This document shows positions 49,983-57,744 of a DNA stretch of 64,000 bases, piece after piece (the stretch's first letter is position 1; every line of letters starts with the position of its first letter). A program made the position numbers and the translations under genes. The stretch is from NCBI GenBank assembly GCA_963575675.1, contig CAUYUA010000239.1, positions 26,399-90,398 on the forward strand, in the 5' to 3' direction. Below the pieces are notes generated by a model, which did not search any database, had not been told where the DNA came from, and was given only the letters and a program-made list of their open reading frames with translations. Source of the stretch: CAUYUA01 sp963575675. GTDB taxonomy: Bacteria > Pseudomonadota > Alphaproteobacteria > Azospirillales > Azospirillaceae.

Positions 49983-51764
49983 TCATATACTTCTTACAAG
50001 AGGAATCGAAAAATAAAAAATACTTCCTTGTCCCGGATTAGAGTCAACCCATAAACGACCTCCTACATAATCTATAATCTTGCGCGCCAAAGCTAAACCA
50101 ATCCCAGTGCCAGAATAATTTGATCTTGGATGCAAACGTTCAAAAACACGAAATATTTTTTCATGATAGCATTTTTCGATTCCAATACCATTATCTGAGA
50201 CAGAAAAAACAACTTCAAATTCTGTTTTATGAGCAAATACAGCAATCTGAAGCGCTTCACGAGGATTTTTATAGTGAATAGCGTTATTTATTAGTATATA
50301 AAAAACCTCAGATAAACGACTTTCAGAAATAGGCACAATTGGCAAAGGGGGCCTTCTTTGAATTACAACATCATTCTCATGTATCAAAGAACCGAGCCGA
50401 GATAAAGCAATATTCAAAGCTACATCAGCATCAGACATTTCAACTAAACCACAACAATAATTTCCACGATTAACAGAAATATAAATTTGAACATCCTGAA
50501 GCAACCGTTTCAAACGAGTCGCACCATCAACAATAAGATGAAGAGATTCTAAAGCATCAGAATCCAATATCCCTTGACACTGTTGATGCAATAAATCCGC
50601 GTAATTAAATACCAAACGCACAGGTTCTTGAAGATGATGAGCTAGAACATCAGAAAAATGCTCAATTTCTTCTGTTGAACGAGATAATTGCTCACGCTGT
50701 CGTTCTAATTCTAATTTAGTATCCATAATTTTTTTTTGATAACTTTGACGATATTCGTTTTGACGATAAATTGTCAAAAGCAAAGCAGTTACAATTATTA
50801 TAAAAATAGAGACTATTAACGCTAAAACAATCAGTTGCTCATCTAATTCAGAAATACCTAAATCAATATCCTGGTCAGAAACACCTATTAAAATAACGAG
50901 AGGATAATTTCGGAATTGTCTATAAGCATAAGTTCTTGGAACAGAATCCAAAACTCCAATCTGATGATAAAGGCCATGAGACGAATTAAGAAGAGAAGAC
51001 CAAAGTACGGACCCGGACATATCAAAAGGACCATTTTCCCAAGACTGAAATGGAGCTTTTGCACGTAAAAACCGATCTAAACCAACAAGACTCGCATTCC
51101 CATTAGGACCAATATTAAGACTATAATAAAAATACATTAAAGAATCAGATAAAACACTCGCCATCACAGTCCCCACAAAACGCCCATCTAGTCCTTTAAT
51201 TCTACGGGCAATATAAATATATGCTTTTTTAGAATTTTTATTAACAATTGGATATGATATAAATAAATTATCATCTTTAGAGATTTTTTGATTATGCACA
51301 AAACTATTAATAAATAAATAATCAGATACGAAATCATTCTCCACTTCACCAGAAGTAAATAAAATATTCCCATTTATGTCAAGAACTAAAATATTAGATA
51401 AAAGTTGTTTATCGTAAACATATTGATCAAAAAAACCTCTTACATCCTCAATATTATAGTTCATTTGGTAAACAGATTGAATAGAATTTAATGTTAAATC
51501 AACAATACGAAATATATTATCAATATGATTTTCAAATATCTCCGTAAAATACTCAATTTTATTTACATTTTTCTCAATAAATTTAAATTTAGCCACCCTC
51601 ATAAAATGATAAGTGGACAGTAATATAGTAAAAATAAAAACAATACAGGATATTTTAATAATTAATGACATTCTGTTTAAAAAAAAATCAAATCGCACAC
51701 GAAAAAATTCCATAAAACGATTGAAATATACGCATATAGATAAATATATTTTTATCAAATACAT
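49983..51764 (-). CDS. Membrane sensor histidine kinase with periplasmic domain (HK2)
   Basis: About 593 aa. Two transmembrane helices (IIKISCIVFIFTILLSTYHF near residue 35 and IVLALIVSIFIIIVTALLL near 315) enclose a periplasmic double-Cache-like sensor (DNIFRIVDLTLNSIQSVYQ, LLSNILVLDINGNILFTSGE). A coiled coil leads to the HisKA motif HFSDVLAHHLQEPVRLVFNY; here the residue after the phospho-His is His or Leu rather than the usual Asp-Leu. The ATPase has YILINNAIHYKNP, VSDNGIGIEKCYHE and GTGIGLALARKIID. ATG 51764 keeps GGAG about 10 nt upstream; GTG 51767 is adjacent. The IS66 element ends 25 nt before it, so its native upstream partner HK1 is now cut off. Confidence 0.92.
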   Translation of the reverse strand: MYLIKIYLSICVYFNRFMEFFRVRFDFFLNRMSLIIKISCIVFIFTILLSTYHFMRVAKFKFIEKNVNKIEYFTEIFENHIDNIFRIVDLTLNSIQSVYQMNYNIEDVRGFFDQYVYDKQLLSNILVLDINGNILFTSGEVENDFVSDYLFINSFVHNQKISKDDNLFISYPIVNKNSKKAYIYIARRIKGLDGRFVGTVMASVLSDSLMYFYYSLNIGPNGNASLVGLDRFLRAKAPFQSWENGPFDMSGSVLWSSLLNSSHGLYHQIGVLDSVPRTYAYRQFRNYPLVILIGVSDQDIDLGISELDEQLIVLALIVSIFIIIVTALLLTIYRQNEYRQSYQKKIMDTKLELERQREQLSRSTEEIEHFSDVLAHHLQEPVRLVFNYADLLHQQCQGILDSDALESLHLIVDGATRLKRLLQDVQIYISVNRGNYCCGLVEMSDADVALNIALSRLGSLIHENDVVIQRRPPLPIVPISESRLSEVFYILINNAIHYKNPREALQIAVFAHKTEFEVVFSVSDNGIGIEKCYHEKIFRVFERLHPRSNYSGTGIGLALARKIIDYVGGRLWVDSNPGQGSIFYFSIPLVRSI

Positions 51765-51780
51765 CACTCAATCTCCGTAA

Positions 51781-51788
51781 CAATACGA
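51781..51788. other. 8-bp target-site duplication of IS66, left copy
   Basis: CAATACGA directly abuts the GTAAGCG end of the IS66 element. The same eight bases stand at 55671-55678 after the other end. IS66 elements are known to duplicate 8 bp. Confidence 0.93.
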
Positions 51789-51980
51789 GTAAGCGTTCTC
51801 CTGTTCCCACCTTGTCAAACGCCATTTGATAGGCGAGACTTTGCCTCGCGCGCACGATAGGCAGAAATGAGGGGAATGGGAAAAGAGGGTGGCTTGTGCG
51901 ACTTTTGCGCATACGATGGTATAGCCGAGGCGAATAGCTCGGACCGGACGTCGCATAGATTGTCGGTTTACGGGATGGCC

Positions 51981-53585
51981 CTATCCGTCTGGAGACTTTT
52001 TTGTGTTTTTAAGCTTCCAGTTCCAGGGAAGAAGTTCGGGCAAGCGGTTGGCCGGAAAGCCTCCGACCATCTGCCTCAAGACATCCGTAAGCCAAGCGAA
52101 AGGTTCGACGTCGTTGAGTTTGGCCGTTTCAATGAGCGAAGCGATAAGGGCCCAATTCCGGCCACCGGCGTCGCTCCCTGCAAAGAGAGCGTTCTTGGCT
52201 GTAAGTTTTTGCGGTCGCATGCCGCGTTCAACCGTGTTGGTGTCCATTTCAACACGGCCGTCTTCAAGAAAAACGCACAATCCGTTCCAGTGATTTATAG
52301 TATAACGAATGGCTTTGGCGAGTTCGGTTTTTTGGGAGATTTCACCCAGTTTCTCCATCAACCAATTTTTTAGATCATCCACCAAAGGTTTAGAGCGCAC
52401 CTGACGAACAGCGCGACGTACTTCTGAGGTTTGACCGCGAATAGTATCTTCAACGGCGTACAGCATTGCAATACGCTGTAAAACCTCCAGAGCAATCGGC
52501 GATTGATTCGCCTTGTGGATGTCGAAGAATTTGCGTCTTGTATGCGTCCAACAAAAGGATAGTACAATGTTTTTCTCGGATATTTTGTTTGCTTTAGCGA
52601 TTGTCTTGTAGGCGGCGTAGCCGTCGACTTGAAGAACTCCGGAGAAATTTGTCAAATGCTCCGCTGGGTGCTTTCCTTTCCGATTTTCGGAATAAAAATA
52701 GACAATGGCCGGAGGCAATTCGCCTTTCCAGGGGCGGTCATCACGAACATACGCCCAAAGACGGCCGGTTTTGGTTTTGCCTTGGCCGGGATCAAGGACC
52801 GGAACGGTCGTATCGTCTGCGAATACTTTACGAGAGGACAGAACCTCCTTGCTCAGCAATTGATGCATCGGCTTCAGCCACCAAGAGGCTCGTCCGACCC
52901 ATTGGCTCAAAGTAGAGCGGTCCAGTGCAACGCCTTGTCGAGCGTAGATAACGGCTTGCCGATACAAAGGCAGGTGGTCGGCATACTTGCTGATCAAGAC
53001 ATGTGCGATCAAAGCTTCCGTCGCCATGCCGCCGTCGATCGGCCGCTCGGGCGCGGGCTCCTGAACGACGGCTTGTTCACAGCCACGGCATCCATAACGA
53101 GGGCGGCGGATGACTTTGACCTTAAACTGAGCCGGAACGACGTCGAGCTGCTCGGAGACGTCCTCGCCGATAACGTGCATATTGCCGCCGCAACAGGGGC
53201 AGCTCTTGTCTTTGGGCTCGATCACCACTTCTTCGCGGGGCAAATGCTTGGGAAGAGCCCCTCGATTACGTTGGGGAGCAGGGCGTTCAGAGCGAGGCGG
53301 CCGGTCGGGTTTATCGCCCTTTTTCTGTTCCAACGCCGCAGAGGCTTCAGCTTGGGCTTGTTCAGTATCTTCAAGAGCAAGTTGAAGTTGATTGGGATCA
53401 ATCTTCTCAGAGCGCCGACCGAACATAGCGCGTTGAAATTGAGCAACCAATCGTTGAAGTTTCTCGATTTCTTCGATGTAATTATCGCGCTCTATCTGTA
53501 TAGCCTGGCGTTCCATGCTGAGTTCGTTCAGCATGGTTATAAGGCTATTTCTATCAAGCGCGTCGAAGTCTGGAGATGAATTCAT
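51981..53585 (-). CDS. tnpC: IS66 transposase TnpC
   Basis: 534-aa DDE transposase of IS66. N-terminal helices (ERDNYIEEIEKLQRLVAQFQ) form a leucine-rich coiled coil, followed by MFGRRSEKID. The zinc-finger part has CPCCGGNMHVIGED and RRPRYGCRGCEQAV. The catalytic core contains KVFADDTTVPVLDPG (first Asp), LQVDGYAAYKTI (second Asp) and the DTNTVERGMRPQKLTAKNAL region with the Glu. The C-terminus ends in WNWKLKNTKKSPDG. The full-length frame looks intact. ATG 53585 matches family starts; the open frame runs to 53639 and overlaps tnpB. Confidence 0.94.
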   Translation of the reverse strand: MNSSPDFDALDRNSLITMLNELSMERQAIQIERDNYIEEIEKLQRLVAQFQRAMFGRRSEKIDPNQLQLALEDTEQAQAEASAALEQKKGDKPDRPPRSERPAPQRNRGALPKHLPREEVVIEPKDKSCPCCGGNMHVIGEDVSEQLDVVPAQFKVKVIRRPRYGCRGCEQAVVQEPAPERPIDGGMATEALIAHVLISKYADHLPLYRQAVIYARQGVALDRSTLSQWVGRASWWLKPMHQLLSKEVLSSRKVFADDTTVPVLDPGQGKTKTGRLWAYVRDDRPWKGELPPAIVYFYSENRKGKHPAEHLTNFSGVLQVDGYAAYKTIAKANKISEKNIVLSFCWTHTRRKFFDIHKANQSPIALEVLQRIAMLYAVEDTIRGQTSEVRRAVRQVRSKPLVDDLKNWLMEKLGEISQKTELAKAIRYTINHWNGLCVFLEDGRVEMDTNTVERGMRPQKLTAKNALFAGSDAGGRNWALIASLIETAKLNDVEPFAWLTDVLRQMVGGFPANRLPELLPWNWKLKNTKKSPDG

Positions 53586-53855
53586 GCGATTGATTATAGA
53601 TAATTTTTTCATCAAAGCAAGAAAAACTTCAACATACACGCAGCGGCGTTTTTATTGTAATTGGCTTTACTCTTGACCAATCCAACCCTTCAAGCAACAT
53701 ACTCAACTGTGCCGCGCTTAAGGTCACAACGCCGTCGCGAACCGGCGGCCACTCAAAACGCCCTTGTTCCAACCGCTTTTGGTACAACCAAAGACCCGTT
53801 CCGTCCCAACCCAAGATTTTAATTCGATCGGCGCGCCGGCAACGAAATATGAATA

Positions 53856-55023
53856 ATACCAAGTCTCGTAAACGGGGACTCATATTTTTCTCTTGCAAAT
53901 ACGGATATAAGACGATTCACTTGTGACAAACGATGGAGGTTTGTCATGAGTGCAGCAATTAAACTTCGGAGCGATTTCTCAGGCGATGAACTTCGTAGAT
54001 TTGCAAAAACATCGAAATGTCCGGCGCAGGTTCGGCGGCTTTTGACATTGGCGCACCTATATGACGGAAAAACGCGAAGTGAAGCCGCACAACTCAGTGG
54101 TGTCGGGTTGCAAACAATTCGGGATTGGGTTATTGTATTCAACAAGAAAGGCCCAGATGGGCTACTAGAAAGAAAAGCTCTAGGCAGAACATCTATTTTA
54201 AATGACGATCAAAGACAGAAATTATCTGAAATTGTTGAACGAGGACCATCTGCGGAGATTGATGGTCTCGTTCGTTGGAGGCTTCTCGATTTGGTGAAAG
54301 GGCTTTTTGACACATATCGCATACCCATCAGCAAACAGACTCGGAGTCGAAAATTTCGTACTATGAAATTCAGAAAATTATCAACACGTCCCCGCCATTG
54401 GTCTCAAGCACCGGACACCATTGAAAATTTTAAAAAAACTTCCCAAACGAAATTATGAAGATCAAAGAAACACTTTCACATGAAAAAGTAATAGAGCTGT
54501 GGTGGCAAGATGAGGCTCGCGTCGGCCAAAAAACCAAAACAACAAGACGTTGGGCAAAACGAGGTTCCCGTCCTATGTCTCCCAAAGACCAAAGAACGCG
54601 TTCTGTTTGGTTATTTGGTGCAATTTGTCCTGCTTTAGGTAAAGCCGCAGGCTTAATTCTGCCTAAATGCAACAGTGCCGCTATGATCTTACATCTACGC
54701 GAAATATCCCGAAATGTTGCTTCCAATGCACACGCAATAGTTCTGCTTGATCAAGCCGGATGGCATACATCAAAACGACTAAAAGTACCTGATAATATAA
54801 CGCTACTTCCGTTGCCTCCAAAATGCCCAGAACTCAATCCTGTTGAAAATATCTGGCAATATCTCCGTGAAAACTGGCTATCAGATATTATCTTTAAAAC
54901 TTATAATCACATTGTTGAACGCTGTTGCTTCGCTTGGAATAACCTGGTGAAACGCCCTTGGAAAATTATGTCTATTGGTATCAGAAAGTGGGCCTATGGG
55001 TTGTAGTCATTGGGACTTGGTAT
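53856..55023 (+). mobile_element. IS630-family insertion sequence nested in IS66
   Basis: Terminal inverted repeats: ATACCAAGTCTCGTAAACGG on the left and, inward from the right, ATACCAAGTCCCAATGACTA. A TA dinucleotide lies on each side (53854-53855 and 55024-55025), the typical TA target duplication of IS630/Tc1-like elements. The length of 1168 bp fits the family. It is inserted on the plus strand, opposite to the IS66 genes. Confidence 0.92.
53946..55006 (+). CDS. IS630-family transposase made by -1 frameshift (two frames)
   Basis: Two overlapping frames form one transposase. Frame 1 (53946-54458) has helix-turn-helix domains (RRLLTLAHLYDGKTRSEAAQ, GVGLQTIRDWVIVFNKKGPD, GLLERKALGR). It then runs GFRKLS-like MKFRKLSTRPRHW and ends after KKTSQTKL. 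Frame 2 (ATG 54455, open upstream in the -1 frame) has the catalytic residues: WWQDEARVGQKTK (Asp), IVLLDQAGWHTSK (Asp) and LPPKCPELNPVENIWQYL (Glu). An A7 run at 54432-54438 (TTT AAA AAA ACT) is a classic slippery site. A -1 shift there gives FKKNFPNEIMKIKETLSHEK, joining the frames smoothly. The fused protein is about 350 aa, the normal size. Confidence 0.9.
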
Positions 55024-55147
55024 TAGTCGCCACAAAAAGGATTGGCTTTAAGAGCTTGCTGAACCAAGCTGGCCAATCCGTCAATCCCGCGACGAAAATC
55101 AACCGGCTTTGTCGCCACCACGATCTTGGCTCCGGACGGGGCCGAGA

Positions 55148-55588
55148 TCATTTTAGCCTCCGAACGGCGTCAAGGACGTGACGGAGATTGACGACATCGA
55201 CTTGTCCGCCGACACGGACGACAACATCGCCGATCGCAACCTCAATCGTTCCGGCCTTGTTCGCTGTCTCCGATCTCAAGTCGTCGAAGACAACCACCGG
55301 CGCAAAACTTTGCGTCTGGTCGTCTCGCTTCTCCTCGGTGCGAAACTGCCGACGCCAACTAAAAAGCTGACTGGCATAAAGACCGTACCCTCGAGCTATT
55401 TCCGAAACGTTGATGCCTGGCGCAAGCGTCTCAGATACGATCCGGGCCTTTTCTTCAGACGTCCACCGACGACGACGACCTACACCTGTAATAATCTCAA
55501 CCCGTTGGATAGTGTCCGGTTGACGGCAATTGCCGGAACTATCTGTATAACTAACATTATAACCAGGCTTATCACTAATATTATCCAT
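55148..55588 (-). CDS. tnpA: IS66 accessory protein TnpA
   Basis: 146-aa protein with a Xre/IS3-OrfA-like DNA-binding helix-turn-helix: GRRRRWTSEEKARIVSETLA, GINVSEIARGYGLYASQLFS, WRRQFR. The C-terminal part (AGTIEVAIGDVVVRVGGQVD) is the short domain typical of IS66 TnpA. It is the first gene of the IS66 operon and its TGA overlaps the tnpB ATG. Intact by eye. Confidence 0.92.
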   Translation of the reverse strand: MDNISDKPGYNVSYTDSSGNCRQPDTIQRVEIITGVGRRRRWTSEEKARIVSETLAPGINVSEIARGYGLYASQLFSWRRQFRTEEKRDDQTQSFAPVVVFDDLRSETANKAGTIEVAIGDVVVRVGGQVDVVNLRHVLDAVRRLK

Positions 55589-55635
55589 TGGGGCTGACCT
55601 CCATGCTTTAGGTCAGCCATTATTTCATCCGATAG

Positions 55636-57192
55636 TTAGCATAACAATGTGGGGGCGGGAGAACGCTTACCAATACGAGATAAAGTGAACAAAAATTTAG
55701 CACCAATCCCAGGTGTAGACTCTACCCATATTTTTCCTTTGTGATGTTCAATAATTTTTTTACATATAGCCAAACCTATTCCAGTCCCATTATACTCAGA
55801 ATAATTATGAAGACGTTGAAAAATGCCAAAAATCCTGTCAAAATGACAAGATTCAATACCTATTCCATTATCTTCAACACATACAACATATTTATCAATA
55901 TCACCATAAGAAGATATCGTAATTATTGACACACGATCGGGATGTCTATATTTAATGGCGTTTTCAATTAAATTTTGAAACAACCTAACAATTTCCAGTT
56001 TATGACACTGAATATTTGGCATGTTATCTTGAATAGATATAACCGCTTTTGTTTCCTGTATTAACGGATTTAAATCAAAAACCGCCTCGCAAATAATATC
56101 ATAAAGAGAGAAAATGTCAACAATATTCTGCCTTCTTCCAATTCTTGAATAATCAAGAATATCCACAATTAATCTATCCATACGCTCCACTGCATTTTTT
56201 ATAAAAAACATATATTCATTATATTCCTTATAGAGGTCATCATCTATATTTTTAAGATTATTGCAATAAATACGATTACAAAGCTCCTCTAAAAGAGAAA
56301 TATATCCAAAAACAACACGTAATGGCTGTCTTAAATCATGAGAAGCAACATAAGAAAATTGCTCTAATTCAGAATTAGAACGTTGCAAATCTTCTGTTTG
56401 CCTACGAATAATTACTTCAGAATTAATTCGATCTGTATCATCAACAACATGAAGCAAAAGTAACACCCCTCCACTTAAAGTAATCACCCCAGAATAAACA
56501 TAGACATCACGTTCTAACCCTGAAAACAAGCGATGTCGTGAATGAAAATTCCGCTGCCGAATCTTACAAAGACTTTCCATTTGCTCTTGAACTTTTTTTT
56601 TACCATGAACATCAATCTCCCATATATGCATACTTCTTATTAATTCACGAGAATATCCATAGAACTCAACAGCAGATGGATTCACATTTATGATCTTACC
56701 ATCAATAGGATTAACAACAATACTAATCATTGGATCATCATAAAAGAAACATTCAAAAAAATCTTGGAAAGATTTATCAATTATTTCATAATCAGAAAAT
56801 GAAACTTCTTCAATAAACCAAATAATTCTTACACAGGCATTACTTTTTACAATAAAACTTATTGATACGTTACATAATAAAGAATATTTATCCAAACATG
56901 CAAACCTCATTTTTCCTTTAAGGGGTTTATGGTTGTATGTATAATTATCTTTATAGCAAAGCAAACACTTCTGAATACCTAAAAATATTTCTTTATTTGC
57001 AGAAAATAATTTTAAAGACTTATCTTTTATGTCTTTTGACTTTACACCTAAAATTTGACAAAACAATTCATTAGCATCATAAATAATAAAATCACTTGAA
57101 GTTATAATTATTCCAAAAGGAGCATTAACAAAAAAATCATTTGCTAAACTACCAAAGTTTTCAACATTTTCAATCTGATTAAGCATATCCAA
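55636..57192 (-). CDS. PAS-PAS histidine kinase, C-terminus altered by IS66 (HK1)
   Basis: 518-aa soluble kinase. Two PAS domains (about 20-130, NAPFGIIITSSDFIIYDANE; about 150-265, IVVNPIDGKIINVNPSAVEF) precede a coiled coil, the His motif LEQFSYVASHDLRQPLRVVF, and the ATPase with LIENAIKYRHPDR, VEDNGIGIESCHFD and GTGIGLAICKKIIE. The end FLFTLSRIGKRSPAPTLLC is partly IS66 end sequence: the codons after SRI come from the IS terminus. Read across the duplication, the original tail was SRIVTEIE and its TGA overlapped the ATG of HK2 (TGATG). All catalytic motifs are upstream, so the kinase is probably still active. Confidence 0.92.
   Translation of the reverse strand: MDMLNQIENVENFGSLANDFFVNAPFGIIITSSDFIIYDANELFCQILGVKSKDIKDKSLKLFSANKEIFLGIQKCLLCYKDNYTYNHKPLKGKMRFACLDKYSLLCNVSISFIVKSNACVRIIWFIEEVSFSDYEIIDKSFQDFFECFFYDDPMISIVVNPIDGKIINVNPSAVEFYGYSRELIRSMHIWEIDVHGKKKVQEQMESLCKIRQRNFHSRHRLFSGLERDVYVYSGVITLSGGVLLLLHVVDDTDRINSEVIIRRQTEDLQRSNSELEQFSYVASHDLRQPLRVVFGYISLLEELCNRIYCNNLKNIDDDLYKEYNEYMFFIKNAVERMDRLIVDILDYSRIGRRQNIVDIFSLYDIICEAVFDLNPLIQETKAVISIQDNMPNIQCHKLEIVRLFQNLIENAIKYRHPDRVSIITISSYGDIDKYVVCVEDNGIGIESCHFDRIFGIFQRLHNYSEYNGTGIGLAICKKIIEHHKGKIWVESTPGIGAKFLFTLSRIGKRSPAPTLLC
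55671..55678. other. 8-bp target-site duplication of IS66, right copy
   Basis: CAATACGA follows directly on the GCTTAC end of IS66 and lies inside the HK1 gene; it is identical to 51781-51788. Confidence 0.93.
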
Positions 57193-57213
57193 ACTCTACC
57201 TAAAAATATAAAA

Positions 57214-57699
57214 TTATCCTCGAAATACTTCTATTGTACTTTCTTTTGGCAAACTACAAAACATCTCTCTAATGCTAAGATTTAACTTTGGGTGATTTAA
57301 ATTTTGCGCTATATCTAACAATGGCCTTAAAACAAATTCTCGTTCAAAAATTCTTGGGTGTGGGATTTCAAGATATGGAAGATTAACGATCTGATCTCCA
57401 TAAAATAAAATATCAATATCTATAACACGAGGTCCATAACGATAATTGTGTTCTCTACCTAAGAAAAACTCTAATTCTTTTACAAAAATCAATAAATCAT
57501 CCGGCCTAAATAAAGTTTTTCCACGAACTACCATATTAAGAAATTTTGGTTGCTCAGAAACATACATAGCGTCTGTTTCATAAACACGAGACATCGTGTC
57601 AATAGCAACCTCACGAAACAACTCTTTAATAGCTCGTCTTAAATGCAAAAAACGATCCCCAAGGTTGCTACCAAGAGCTAAATAAACAGGAATTTTCAT
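57214..57699 (-). CDS. folK: 6-hydroxymethyl-7,8-dihydropterin pyrophosphokinase
   Basis: 161-aa HPPK of folate synthesis, transferring pyrophosphate from ATP to hydroxymethyl-dihydropterin. VYLALGSNLGDRFLHLRRAI, YETDAMYVSEQPKFLNMVV and the signature YRYGPRVIDIDILFYGD are intact, followed by IPHPRIFEREFVLRPLLDIA. The gene is AT-rich like its neighbours. It lies between proA (46 nt upstream) and HK1 (21 nt downstream), all on the minus strand; no folB or folP is nearby. Confidence 0.95.
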   Translation of the reverse strand: MKIPVYLALGSNLGDRFLHLRRAIKELFREVAIDTMSRVYETDAMYVSEQPKFLNMVVRGKTLFRPDDLLIFVKELEFFLGREHNYRYGPRVIDIDILFYGDQIVNLPYLEIPHPRIFEREFVLRPLLDIAQNLNHPKLNLSIREMFCSLPKESTIEVFRG

Positions 57700-57744
57700 A
57701 TTTCATCCCCCAAAATACATAAAAAAACAAAAACACATCTAATA

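Larger units (their letters stand above)
53629..55151 (-). pseudogene. tnpB: IS66 tnpB interrupted by IS630
   Basis: The gene is in two pieces. The 5' piece (55151-55026) starts with an ATG that overlaps the tnpA stop (ATGA) and encodes 42 residues: MISAPSGAKIVVATKPVDFR, RGIDGLASLVQQALKAN, PFCGD. The 3' piece (about 53855-53629) continues with LFIFRCRRADRIKILGWDG, LYQKRLEQGRFEWP and LSMLLEGLDWSRVK. IS630 sits between PFCGD and the FRCRRADR strand. By my reading, simple removal of IS630 leaving one TA joins the pieces one base out of frame, so a small change happened before or after insertion. TnpB is needed for IS66 movement in the family. Confidence 0.9.
51789..55670 (-). mobile_element. IS66-family insertion sequence carrying a nested IS630
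   Basis: Ends: GTAAGCGTTCTCCTGTTCCC on the left and, read inward from the right, GTAAGCGTTCTCCCGCCCCC; both begin with the family hallmark GTAAGCG. A perfect 8-bp duplication CAATACGA flanks it. The genes on the minus strand are tnpA, tnpB (broken by IS630) and tnpC. Total length is 3882 bp; without the 1168-bp IS630 and its duplicated TA it is about 2.7 kb, normal for IS66. Its base composition is clearly richer in G+C than the AT-rich genes on both sides and resembles the first 47 kb. As tnpB is interrupted, this copy should no longer move by itself. Confidence 0.95.

Noticed and set aside
52629..53579. 316-codon plus-strand frame opposite tnpC
   Set aside because: It is a mirror of the transposase gene; residues show no family pattern and the known IS66 frame is on the minus strand.
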